Source of the DNA: Lingula anatina
Lineage: Eukaryota; Brachiopoda; Lingulata; Lingulida; Lingulidae
NCBI RefSeq assembly: GCF_001039355.2
Contig: NW_019775669.1
Span: forward strand, 324,802-384,801
Reading direction: 5' to 3'
Length of the DNA: 60,000 bases
A program made the position numbers and the translations under genes. The notes beneath the pieces are model-generated. The model was not told the origin of the DNA, did no database searches, and worked only from the letters and a program-made list of their open reading frames with translations. Of this stretch, positions 1 to 12,121 are shown piece after piece. The first letter of the stretch is position 1, and each line of letters opens with the position of its first letter.

Positions 1-294
1 AAGGCCTTTGTAATTATTATATTGTACATCATACCTGAATGTTGTGGACAAACCTATTCCATACTTCAAATTCATTTATTTATAACATAAGTGGATGTGA
101 TAGGTGCGACAGTATAGCAGCATTTAAGTAATTTGCTGTAGAAAGGTTTACGAATTAACCGACGGTTTTTGGCTCAAACACACTTCTCCAAAAATCAAAT
201 GTCTATAAGTGCTCAATGTACTAAGAGTCAATTTCAATATCTTAAAATCAATCACGATATTGTTTATAAAGGTTGCACACGTTTGCAGTTGCAG

Positions 295-937
295 TCCATT
301 CCAGAGAATAGGTGCTGCCATAATCAAGAACGCCTTCGTCGTCCCCAGCGGCAGTCTGGTTTTATTAGTCATCATCTGCAGTGCAATGGAGAGTCCTATC
401 TCAGACGAAACCATCAGCCTGTTGTTCACCGTAGACTGGCTGCTGTTTTTTTTTTTTCTTTGCTAACTTCGTACATTTTAGTGTTTGTCAAATGCCGTGT
501 AAAGAAGCCATTTATTTTTACCTCTTATTCTCTAAGAGCGCGTAATTGAGCACACTGTATGTTTATTAGACTATATACTTTACATTACAGCATGCGCTCC
601 AATATTATACAAAAAGCGATAACAGCTTGACATTGATAGTGCTTTAATTTTGTCTATTGGCATGAATTGTCCTTTGTCAGCATAACATCAAAATTTTTCC
701 AGGGATCGAGTGCAAGTTGCTTGTAATACTTTGAGCTCTGTCTCGCCTCCGCCGTCGTCGAAAAAGTCTGCAGAAAGTAACTTGAAACAAGCCGTGATCA
801 ACCAACTGCAACCACGTAAGATCTTGAGAACTGCTGTGACAATGATGCAGCCACAGTTTCACAAGAGATTCTGCTCGCAAAGTCGATTTCAGGACGTGGA
901 CATGAACAAGTGCCCTATTTGGGACCATTCAGAATAG
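295..937 (+). pseudogene. 3' end of a degraded SLC1-family amino acid transporter (upstream tandem copy)
   Basis: Two exons remain in the window, 295-444 and 704-937; earlier exons lie before position 1. Exon 295-444 encodes the end of hairpin HP2 and the start of TM8 (PSGSLVLLVIICSAM, then LLFTVDWLL). It is near-identical there to the complete copy at 5856-5996, and intron phase is the same (ct|g gat). Exon 704 starts GGATCGAGTG, exactly like the complete copy at 6572. Three defects are visible. The donor reads gttttt instead of gtaagt. A one-base deletion relative to the intact copy (about 744) throws the TM8 end into another frame. The conserved Arg after DRV is Gln. The stop codon (935-937) falls inside a partial transposon. 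Similarity to the downstream copy continues into its 3' UTR, which supports a segmental tandem duplication. It could still be transcribed; a working transporter is unlikely. Confidence 0.7.
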
Positions 938-1085
938 AAGATCCGAGTATCAACTGGTCCAAGGCTCAAATATGGCGGGCCCTACATGAAAGGAAGACCG
1001 CTTAATCCTGTAATGGTCTCTCCGCCTCTTACACGCCTCCCCACGCGTCTATTCGAATGGAGCCGAGATTTAATTAAATTGCTCC
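923..1085 (+). mobile_element. Partial copy of a terminal-inverted-repeat element (family 2)
   Basis: The segment beginning ATTCAGAATAGAAGATCCGA and running through CCCTACATGAAAG and ATGGTCTCTCCGCCTCT matches either arm of the near-palindromic element at 17960-18252. Only one arm is present; no matching inverted arm is seen downstream. It supplies the last codons and stop of the degraded SLC1 copy. Confidence 0.65.
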
Positions 1086-2329
1086 TGCAGGGATGGCGCG
1101 TGGGGGGGCAGAGCACAGAGCATCGCCCTTACCGCCTTAACGTGGCTTCACACACTGTTGTCAGTCCCTATTGAAGCTATCTCCTGTAAATAACGATGAG
1201 ATAGGAGTAAATACTGCCTTGGTCTTAGTAGTTCAACATAGTAGGTCAATTTTAAAGATCAAGGAGGCAGTGGACCTTTATTTCTATATAACCTTTCCCC
1301 CTTCTTATACACTTCTTGTCAAGTTTAATTAGAAAATTTGGGTTAAGGTTACCACCTGAAAATACAAAAATAACTCGGTATCAACCAAATTTGTTTCTCC
1401 GGTAGCAGAAAAGCTGTGCGGTTGAGAGTAGCTGTGAGGTCAGATTCGACCAAGGTAAGCATTATCTTGGTTTTTCATTTATTAGGGTATGATAAAGTGG
1501 TCCAGTTTAGAATATCTTATGTGTTTTCTTAAAAGTTGACGTGATCGTAACTTTTTTATCATTCTTTTTCTGGAACATATGTGAAGCTGGACACATAACT
1601 GGACACATTTGATCTTTTTTTTGCTTTTTTTCTTTTAAAAAGTCCTATGGAAAAGCTATCACTTATACTCAACACACATACAGAGGGCATTAATTTAATT
1701 TTTATAAAGTTTAAGCATTGTCTACGGGCGAAAAACGAAAAGTTTGTTGTCCTACACACACGCGCACAAAAGGAATGTCAATGAAACCGTTTTTGTAAAG
1801 AGGTCGTGATGCAGCAAACTAAAATCTTAAACGGTCTAGAACATCTCTTTCGGGGACAGTTACTTGTATTTGAAAACTCGGCCGTTGAAACCTTACTCGT
1901 TGTCAATGATTATTGTGATCGCAGAAACCTAGGAATATTTATTTGATAAAAGTAGATCAGTTTAACCTGTCCTATTAATCAAATGTTGTTAAATGTGTCA
2001 TGTACAAATCATGTTTTGAAAATGTTGTGACGCGTATATAAGTAATTGTTCTTTAAAATAAATATGAAACTAAAAAGATTTATTTTATTGACCATGCTTT
2101 TACTATTCTGTTTTATTTTCTAAACAAATTAAAATACCCTTAGATCTTAAATTTGTTATGTCCCGAATTGCTTTTGTGTAACTGAACAAATTAAAACCAC
2201 GAAGTTAGTGGTGCATTGTGTAACTCCGATCGTGTCAAGGCATTGTTTTTGTAAGGTTATCAAAATAAATCTTGTTCATTCCTTCAAGATACCACCAAGC
2301 GAATACAAGTGATCTGGTGCACTAGCAAA
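1086..2329. other. Intergenic region between the SLC1 copies
   Basis: No coding exon is recognised. The region is AT-rich. AATAAA hexamers at 2057-2062 and about 2263 could serve a transcript from the upstream copy. The promoter of the downstream SLC1 gene should lie here, but I see no clear core element. A 5' noncoding exon is possible, since the coding start at 2330 is near the beginning of its exon. Confidence 0.4.
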
Positions 2330-3164
2330 ATGCCGACTTTATCCTGCAATAATGGCGGCCAAAAATCGATCAGGGGATGGCTCATTAAGAACAGATTACT
2401 AATCATTTCGATGATTGGGATATGCCTAGGTATCATCCTTGGCTTCGGGCTTCGACCAGCTTCCCTCTCGGAATCCACCATAATGTGGATAGGTATTTGG
2501 GGAGAGTTATTTCTGCGCATGCTCAAAATGATCATCATTCCGCTGGTAATAGCTTGTCTAGTTACAGGTAACCGAGTTTTTTCCTGATTATCTTATGCTA
2601 AAAAAAGGTTCATCATCTGGTAACTATTTCACTTATTCTTGAATGAGATCCCCAACGCATGGCTCTACTTTATCTAGTACTTATGAATTGTAAAGTAGAA
2701 TGTTTAACAAACACTGGTATGTAACAAGCTGCTTGTTTCCATTTGGGCCAGTGCTTACTATATAGCGATGAAAGCTCTAAAGACAACATCAGTGGATAGC
2801 ATCATCTCCACACATCACACATTGTGTTAGATAAATAAACGAGCTTAAAACTTCCCACTGCAACTTAAATTACTTCAAGCGTTTTCAAGATATACACGCA
2901 TGTGACGTTCCAAAAAATTATATATTTTTATGCATATACTTTACGTTGTTAAGTATAACTTCAGGTGTCGGAGCTTTAGAAGTTAAGACCAGTGGTAGTA
3001 TCGGAATTGCAACTCTGGTGTACATAATCGTTACCCAGGTTATTGGGGTCATGATTGGTATTATACTGGCAGTCTCTATCAGACCAGGAACTGATTTGGG
3101 CGATGAACCACAATTTGGAACTGCCAGTAGCACAGAATATGGGGATACATTTGCAGATATGTTG

Positions 3165-3204
<40 letters not shown>

Positions 3205-6200
3205 AGTATACGACTCCTTTATCGTTATCTGTGCGCTGAGAAAAATTTAAGGAAAAATATTTTAAAAAATACCTGCTTTGTAACCTTTTTCAATGAAATA
3301 CATACATACCGAACTTTTTCAATAGAAACCTCGTCCCAGAAAACGTGGTTCAGGCATGCTTGCAACATGTGGAGACAGAGGTTTCTTCAAATAAAAGCAG
3401 GGAAAATACCGGTTCTACCAAGAATTTGACTGTACCAACAAAATCGGTGGTTTACAAGGAAGGGACGAATTTATTAGGTCAGTCCTTAAAAAATTTGCAA
3501 AATCATTTTGTTCAAGTTCAATAGGTAAAAATACTAATGAGCTACATTATACGTAGGCTCTGATTTGCTTTTGTTTCTATGTTTTTATCAATGAATTCTG
3601 CAGTTTTGGAGTTTACGAATGTTATGTTTTGATAAAGTTAATACGTTGTATTAAGGTAAACACTCGGTCACAACCGGCCGTACGGGCTCTTACGGCCTGT
3701 TTGCCTCGAAATTTTGCGTAGAATCCATCTTGCAAGTTAATCTTGCGAAATTTCGAGTACGCAGACAGCCCGTTAGTACATGTACGTACTGACGATTTAG
3801 GATATTGTCCAAAATCTACAAATAATCAGAACAGCGAGGCCGCAAGTGTAACTTGGTCCCACACGGAGTTTGCAAGGAGTTCGCAAGTGAGACGTACGTG
3901 GTCCAATAGGGGCCTACAAAATCGAACCTACGGCGGGATCGCGTCACCCCCAAGCTATGAGTATAAAAGGCGCACGCTCGTGTTTCGCCAATAAACGTCG
4001 ATTGTGCAACGGGTACAAGAATTTTCAAAATGTTTGAATTTTTGCTCAATTCAGCTTCCAATATGCCTCCAAAATACAGCAATCCAAAGTACGTAGCAAG
4101 ACAGTTTTCAGGTAGCAAAACAATTTTCACGGCAATCGCACCCTGAAAGTACCTTTTATAACACACGTGGCCCCTGCGACTCGCAAGGCAGACTTGCCCA
4201 TTGCCACTTCATCTACCTCTACGAACTCCACGGCCTTCACTGTACCCAAAATTCGCGACGTACCTGTAAGATCCTTAAATTCGTACGTCCGGTTGTGACC
4301 GAGGCTTTACGTATGACTGTCTAGTATCAAAGCATATACATTTACTTTTTTACTTCAAGGTATCATAGTATTCAGCTTGGTGTTTGGTTGGGGAGTTCAC
4401 GCTGCCGGTGAGGTCGGAAAGCCTGTTTACAACTTCTTTGTTGGAGTGTCTGGTGTCATATTCAAGATGCTGACTCTAATCTTTTGGTATGATTTATTTA
4501 AAACACAGTACTGCACATTAACGAGTTGTGTTTCAATGTTAAATTCTGTCAATCCTGCGTTTTATAATGTACATGGACAGTTTTCATTTTTACTGGAGGT
4601 AAAAAACATTACACGGTTGACTTTGGAATGCAATCACTGCATGTATGCCACATGTTAAGTATATATTTATAGATCTGAGATAATAGGACTTTTCCAACTC
4701 CTCCCTTTTAAATCCATAAAATTGGCATTTTGATTCAGGGTAAGTTTTCTTCCATTTTGTTGAGAGACAAGGCTGATTCCCGCATTTTATTTTGGAAAGA
4801 TGGGAGGGATACCCCTTCATCTGTCTTAAACAACGTACGAAGCACGCCCTGCCCTTTTAGGACATCATCGCTGTTTTCATAAGGCATTCATGGTCGCAAT
4901 TTATTTTGACGACGTTTTGTGTACAATAATCATTAAGGGGGGATCGATGCGTTAGGATTTAATGCCTTATCCGCTTAGATCAGAGACGTATCTGTTTTGG
5001 CAATGGATATAACGTTGCAATAATATGTTATTGTTATTATTGACAGGTATGCTCCTTTAGGAATTGCCAGCTTGATAGCGGCATCCATTCTTCGTGTTGA
5101 AGACATCTCAACCGCCTTCCAGTCACTTGGTCTGTTTGCTCTTAGCATCTTTGTGGGGAACATCTTTTATATATTGGTAGTTTTACCATTAATTTATTTC
5201 GCCTTTGTGCGCAAGAACCCCTACAAGTACCTGTATAACATTCTGGAAGCATTGCTGGTTGGAATAGCTCCACCGAGCAGGTAGAACTTCTCTCTATTTT
5301 TTTTAATTAATAAACTTATTCTCAGTTTCTTTCTTTTTTCGAGCCGAACACGGCGAAAATTGCTTGCCTTCGTTGGAAAATAATAATGTGAAAATCCCGT
5401 AGATACGTACGTTCATATACTGATGTTTCTTCAAAATTCATTACATGATCGTTTTTTTCATTACTCCAAGCGCTGCCGCCATGCCCTTCTTGTTCAAATG
5501 CTGCGAAGAGGAGTGCAAGATTGACAACAGAGTCACTAAATTCGTCCTTCCGATTGCTGTGACCATAAACCGAGATGGCTCCGTTATGTTCATAATGATT
5601 GCCGCCATGTTCATAGCCCAAACCTATGGTATGACCATTGGGGCTGGAGAGGTGGCCATAGCCGGGTGAGATAGCATCTTTGCAACTTGCCTGGACATCT
5701 ATAGCTTTTTTGGTTAAGACGATTGTAAGGGTGAATATTTGAGAGGACATGGTTCAATTACAGATAAAATTCAATTGCCAAAGACAAAAGTGTTGACCCC
5801 CCCCCCCCGAAAAAAAAAATTACCAAATAATCCTAAGAAACCAACTCATTTTCAGCCTTCTCATTATATTGCTGTCCCTTTCTTTGGCTGCCATTCCCAG
5901 TGGCAGTTTGGTTTTATTAGTTATCGTCTGCAGTGCAATGGGGATTCCTATCTCAGACGAAACCATCGGCCTGTTGTTCACCGTAGACTGGCTTCTGTAA
6001 GTATTTTTTCTGTGTTAATTAAGAAATTATTTGTGCTGGTGGCCTATTTCTTTTAGGGAACCTGTCGAAGGTCGCAAGTTGATAAACGTAATGATTGTGG
6101 TAATTCAAATGTATGTCACTTGTCACAACCAGTGTTTTCTAGCAAATTAGGTGTTCATTCCTAGTACATTGAAAATAATTTTAATAAATAGTAATATATA

Positions 6201-6722
6201 AAATAATAATACAATAAATAGTCAAACCTACATTTAACGACCCTTTGCGGTTGAAAGTTAGATATATACACGATGTGATGTAAACACACTAGAATTTCTC
6301 ATTACCCACTGACACGTCGTGGAATGCAACAAATTTTGTTTTTTGATTGAGAATTACCTGAAATTTGGAATAACTGAAACGTTGTTACACGTAATAGGGA
6401 AAATTTTCGTCTACTGTCCCGTAAAAAAGCGAGTTATTGAACATCCTTTCATATTTGCTCTAATATTGTATAATTAATTCATAATCACATTTTGCATTGT
6501 CATTGAATGTGCTTCGATACCAAAAGGCATTACTTAAAAACATCCAGCAGATTTTAATCCTCTTTTTCCAGGGATCGAGTGCGGTCGGCCAGTAATATTT
6601 TGAGTCACGGGTTTGCCTGCGCCGTTGTCGAAAGGGTCTGTAGAAAGCAACTTGAAACAAGTAGTGATCAACCGTCTGCAAGCACACAAGATCACGAGAA
6701 CTGCTATGACAATGCAGTTTAA
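2330..6722 (+). CDS. SLC1-family (excitatory/neutral amino acid) transporter, divergent
   Basis: Coding exons: 2330-2567, 2965-3166, 3326-3477, 4360-4486, 5047-5280, 5471-5665, 5856-5996, 6572-6722. All introns are GT..AG and phases are continuous, giving 479 aa, a little shorter than usual animal SLC1 proteins. SLC1 proteins are trimeric membrane transporters moving glutamate, aspartate or neutral amino acids with sodium. Landmarks: TM2-like EVKTSGSIG in exon 2; an extracellular loop in exon 3 with N-glycosylation sequons at N169 (NKS) and N180 (NLT); HP1 in exons 5-6 (PPSSAAAMP); TM7 in exon 6; HP2 and TM8 in exons 7-8 (DWLLDRVRSASNILSH). The usual TM7 NMDGT is NRDGS (351-355), and the TM8 acidic residue of the GD pair is His442. 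Asp427, Asp431, Arg434 and Asn438 are kept. The fold and family are secure; sodium coupling and substrate are uncertain. The start ATG opens a short cytoplasmic segment before TM1. Confidence 0.88.
3167..3202 (+). repeat. (GT)18 microsatellite containing an SLC1 splice donor
   Basis: Eighteen GT units start directly after exon 2 (…atgttgag). The first GT is the exon 2 donor, so the donor has no GTRAGT consensus beyond the dinucleotide. Confidence 0.9.
3656..4310 (+). mobile_element. 655-bp terminal-inverted-repeat element in SLC1 intron 3
   Basis: The ends are inverted copies about 29 bp long: left 3656-3684 (GTAAACACTCGGTCACAACC…), right 4282-4310 (…GGTTGTGACCGAGGCTTTAC), with three mismatches. 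A subterminal hairpin pairs CTCGAAATTTTGC with GCGAAATTTCGAG (about 3706-3757). The element is richer in GC and CpG than the flanking intron. Inside are a TATA box and two short reading frames. One is 4030-4146, 38 codons, starting MFEFLLNSASNMPPKY. The other, in a different frame, covers about 4155-4300 and contains VAPATRKADLPIATSS. I do not recognise the protein. It may be a deletion derivative of a DNA transposon keeping its transposase promoter and coding scraps. No clear target-site duplication was seen. Confidence 0.65.
3962..3969 (+). promoter_or_regulatory. TATA box (TATAAAAG) inside the 655-bp element
   Basis: A consensus TATAAAAG lies 68 bases before the ATG at 4030. It is flanked by GC-rich sequence unlike the host intron. 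Promoter activity is inferred. Confidence 0.45.
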
Positions 6723-9605
6723 CAACAGACTCTGCTCGCCAAGTGGGTTTTAGGAAGTAAAGTCGTGAACAAGTCGCCTGATTAAGCTTGCCAATGAGTC
6801 CAGTCCCTTCGGCTATATTTGATCTTTACCATTTTCCCACAGTAAAGTCTTGAATCCGACATTTTGCATTTATGAATATTGCTAATGAAGGAAAGAGGTC
6901 ATGCTCTCTTTCTGCTTTTTGTCCATGGCTTTAAAGACAAATAACAAACGTATTTTTATTTTGTATCTGAGACATAAGCAGACGATTCAAAAGTTTCTGT
7001 ATGGGTATTATTTACCTGTTTATATCGGTAAAACTATTCACCTATTCAAGGCCTAGCTATATCGGAAAAACGCGGCACTACACAGGTTTGGTTTGCTATT
7101 TACAGAGCAAGGGAGAGAATCTATAAGATGAAGTATTATGTACATTTGCATGAGATCAATATCCAAAATTCAAACTGAGAGCATAGTTTGTACCCACATT
7201 ATAAAATTAAAGACATTTTCAGAATAAAAAGCTGAAAGATATTTAAATTTACCAATTTACCGTTTTGCTATTATATTCCGCAATTCAGCTCGCAAACTAT
7301 TTTATTGCAAATCCTACGCCTTTAAAATTTATATTCAATTGACGCAACCTTGCCTACATTTGTTGTTCAAAACCGCATTGATGACACTATTTCAGATTGT
7401 AAATAATAATTGGCTGCAATAAATAATAATATTAAAGGGTTTTTGCACTTTTTAATTGCATGCCATATGCCCAAATGCCATGGACAGACATAGTCTATTC
7501 GTTTTCTTCACAGACTAATGCGGTGTTTTATGCCCAAAATATCTCCTTTGTAGATTTGAGTAAATTGCAATTGTTAATCAATACCTTCAGAAAAAGATGA
7601 AATTGCGCGGCATTTTAAACACATAGGACGGGACATAATCAGAATATTTTAAAATTAAAATCTAAATTAAAATTAAAATAAAAATAATTAGATTAAAATC
7701 ATGCTATCTCCTTCCTAATGAATTGGACAAAATAGTTTCAAATACTTCACGCTACATATCATTTTGTGTAAATATAACGTAGACCTACCCTCGGAACGAT
7801 AAATGGTTGAACGAAGTTTCAGAGCGGTGATGGTCATATATACTGTATAGACTAAACTGATTGCAAAGTATTGGAAACTGGCTTAAACACCTACACTACT
7901 GTAATTATTAAGGAAAAACACAACGCACTGTAATATCAGTTGCATATTTTTATACCTCACAGCAGGGTAAGTATTGCGCCTGGATCTGCATGTGTAACCA
8001 CATCAACTTTGTAAATAAATATACACAAGTCCCACAAGTTTAACTAGAGTACCATAATTAAGGGGTTAACAAAAAATACCTATCAAAAAATAGTTAACGT
8101 TTGTTTGCAAATTAACAGAACTGAAAAAAAAATTTATAAAGCGATAACAAAAAATAACAAATACCTAAGCACACAAAGCAGTGCAAATCCACAAACTAAA
8201 ATAAAAGGTCTCTGGGTATTCAAATAATAATAATTATAATATTGATGAAGTTTATGAGAACAATGTTTTACATATTCAATACTTAGAAAGGTTTGCTGCC
8301 ATCCTTTGTGGAACCTTAACCTATTACTAAAAAATGCCTCTATGTACAGATTAGCTGCCATCAAGGGCAAAAGGTATCTCTGAAACTACACAAGACAAAC
8401 AAGATATAAGACACTGTCGTAAGTTAGACTGAAATTTGTGCCAACAATATTTAAAAAGAACATGTGACTTGGTGAGTTTTCTCATAACAATCATGCCTTC
8501 TCAATGGGAACTTATATTAAATTTTTTTAAATATTGCTTTTAACTTGAATAAGTGATTTACTTGAGAACACTTTGATCTCTTTTTAAGTTCCACTAATTA
8601 AGATAGCTATCATTAGCTACACATATTATCTATTAATTATTTTCTTTCTTTATTTTTACTTTTCATGGATGAAGTATCATGGAATGAACAGAGATCAACA
8701 CACTGGCCAGATTATGCAGTGTTGTCGTATTTAAAACTCCTGCTAAAGTGTAGTTTATTAAATATGAGAACACTAAACAAACTGGTCTAACAAAAGAACT
8801 ATAACTGCCACAACCACCCACATAACTTGTATGTACAGAGTTTTCATAAAATATTATGCAAAACTGATATATTTTTTTAACCTTTCACTAATGTGACTTT
8901 TTTTAGTTAAGCATGAAGCAGCATTTCTCCCAACATTACCAGTACAAGATATAAATACACAGTTACAATGTAAGTTTGGCGGCTTTAAATAGTGTCAAAA
9001 GAAATTAGTGAAAAAAAAAAAAAAAAAAAACGTTTTCACCGGTGGCTTATCACAAACTTTCAGCCTCTCACTTATATACACAAATTTACAGCACAAATAT
9101 CAATTGTGATTATCTAAATATATTAATAATAGAGGGGGAAAAAGGGGAAAACAGACTTCAATACCATAAAGAATCAAACATAACTGTCTAGCCCTGACAT
9201 AAAAAACACTCAAAAGCATTCATAACAGGAGAGGACTTCAAGAGCACAAACCTATGCCCAGGAAAAGGCAGTTACTGAAAGTGATTACAGAAACAAAAAC
9301 GCTTCAAAAAATTATTAGGAAACCTGGATTCGGTTGGCATTGTCATCACTTTTTTCCCTTCTAAATAACTGACTTACATGAAAATTTCATCAAAATTTGT
9401 GCAGAACTCTTTGTGATCCACTAGAAAAAACATAAAAACCAACACCGCTGTATACATGACCTCCTTTACAGGAGAAGGTAAGGGCACTTTCATTAAATGA
9501 AAGAAATATCTATAATGACAACTTTAAAATAAAAACCAATTTTAACACTTCAAAGAATTTAACCATTCCCTATAAAATTAGTGTGTTAAATTGTGTAGCA
9601 ATCTT
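6723..9605. other. Noncoding region between SLC1 and the threonine dehydratase gene
   Basis: AT-rich with no recognisable exon. It should contain the 3' UTRs of two converging genes. An AATAAA at 7418-7423 (plus) fits SLC1. TTTATT at 8649-8654 and 8754-8759 would be minus-strand AATAAA signals for the dehydratase. An A run lies at about 9010-9030. Actual cleavage sites cannot be told from sequence. Confidence 0.5.
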
Positions 9606-12078
9606 TCACATGCATTCCTGCTTGTTGCAATCCTTCTGTGGGCCCCAGTATACATGTGCATATTTTGCTCGCAGCGCTTGCTCCAGTTCCCGTGCATGCT
9701 CTTTATCTCGTGTCTCCACGGTTACCTTTACCTGAAGTACAATTTGTAATAAACATAACTCCCTACAAAATATCTCAATTGTTTCTCAAATTGTGAAACA
9801 AGCCACATATTGTATTAATGTCATCATACCTCAAGTAGAATATTTTTTCATGAAAAAAAAATTAAAATTTTAAGTGAACACACTTTCAGGTAGCTACTGA
9901 CTATATTTATGGCCCTTATTAGTCCTTGCCACTTCGTAATAGCACAAATGTATTACCTGAACTGAGAATATGTCAGCTTTTAGCCATGCCCTTTCATGGT
10001 ATATGTCCTTGATACTGAAGACAAAAAGGAAAATATGTATTACAATAACTTTTATAGCAATATTCAATGAACACATTCATTTGCAGTTGCCACCAAATAT
10101 TTGATAACATATATAGGCACATGCACCCCTATCCCAGTACAAATATACAGGGTAAAAGATCACACATACCTGGCTCCCATCTGTGCCAGCAACTTGGCCA
10201 GCTCAGCAATCCCTCCTGGTCTGTCAGTGACCGTAGCTGTAAATGTACACAGGCGTCCATCTGCCGCCAGCCCTCTCTCCATGCAACGCCCAAGGATTGT
10301 TGTGTCAATGTTACCACCACACAGAGCAATGACAACCCTGAAAACAAATCAAAATACAACTCTGAGACAAAATACAACTCTGTTTTCAATTGTAAAGTCT
10401 CATATTCTGGTACTACCAAGTAGAGGGTATATTTCCAATTCCAAGTTTTTAAAAGTGTCTCTCAATTATATCAAGATAGGACAACAGTAACTGTCTACAT
10501 GGATACTTTGACATGCATACCATTACAAACCTCGAGACAAAACACGATGCACTTTTTACTGAATAGACTGAAATTATGCCGAATGTAATGTTTTGCTTGT
10601 AAATATTTTAATAAAAAAAATTTATAATTTTATAGTGGTATGCATCAATGCACCTCTGAAGTGCCATCAAGGTCACTCACCGTTTGTTTTCCAATTCGGG
10701 TAGTTTCCCCTGTATGAGGGCAGCCAGACCTGTGGCACCTGCTCCCTCAACCACTGCCTTCTCTATCTCTATCAGTCTCAGGATGGACAGAGCAATGGCT
10801 TCTTCACTGGAATAATACAAAGATATAATAAAAATAACCTAACACCCACAAAAACCTTTTCTTGCGCTTTCACAAAATTGTGAAAGCCCAAGAAAAGGTT
10901 TTTGTGAGTGTTAGGTTAGATAATTGAGTGTTAGGTAAAACTTTGTTACATTATTCATTGTATATTCAAATAGTCTGGAATTTTTTGTGCTTCCAAGGAT
11001 CTAAGATTGCAATACTATCTGCTGAAACTATTAAAACAAGGCATGAAAAAATCACTACAGTAAATTCACCATTCTAACATTTTCTAGATAACTGCCTGAT
11101 ATGTTTCAGTTAAAAAGATTGAATTTTTATTTTTCTATGCTGCCTAATTTTTAAGGTACCTTCATTACAGTTTACTTTATATACAATAACTTGTGCAGAT
11201 CATTGTTGATTATACACTTTACAAGCTTTCTATTGATATAACTTTATAATGCTTTATTCATACTTTTTACACCAGACTGAGCTGATGAAAATGCACCGAG
11301 ATACATAGTAATAGTAATAACATAAAAAAGCTATTACACAGATAAATAACACCAAAATTACATTTATTGATATGCATCATTATTACACATTCATATCCAA
11401 TATTTCATAATTATAAACCAGGTGCGATCTTAATGCCAAGTCAACTGCCCACAGCATTAATTGTACTGTAGCATCATACTATAAGTATTGTATTCATGAC
11501 TAAGGTATAGATATCAATAAGAACAAAAAATGCACAAAATGTGCCTTATATTACCTACCTTACAACAACCATTTTGTCAACCAATGGGGCAGCAGTCGCC
11601 AACGCATTTACACCAACTGTGGGGACAGCCAGACCTTGAACAGGAGAAAATTAAACCCTATAGTCTTGGGCGATAAAAACAACTCCAATCATAAAGGCCT
11701 TCTTCGGAGAGATTTGGGTAAAGGTCATGTAATAATAATAATTAAAATGCATTATCAAGAATGCTGGATATTGCAATTCACATCCACTAGTTTTTGTTTT
11801 CAACATTTTTTAACTTAGTATATCCCCAACACTATATATGTACTAACCATCTGCCAGAGTGGAGGAGGCCTTAGTATAGATAGGCTTGCCTGCCTTTAGA
11901 GCATTGGAAAAGCTGCAACATCTTTCAGACTCCACACCCTACATTGAAGAAACTTGCTTAGAAAACAAATGTTTCAGGTATACAGATTTGACACTTACCA
12001 TTATATGACATGCTAACAAATATGCTATGCTTGGAAATTTTAAACTTTATTTAGAAAAGAATTTAAGTTGTGTCAAAA

Positions 12079-12121
<43 letters not shown>

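Noticed and set aside
8134-8370. Minus-strand 78-codon frame below the dehydratase stop codon
   Set aside because: AT-rich, hydrophobic by composition, and probably in the dehydratase 3' UTR or intergenic DNA.
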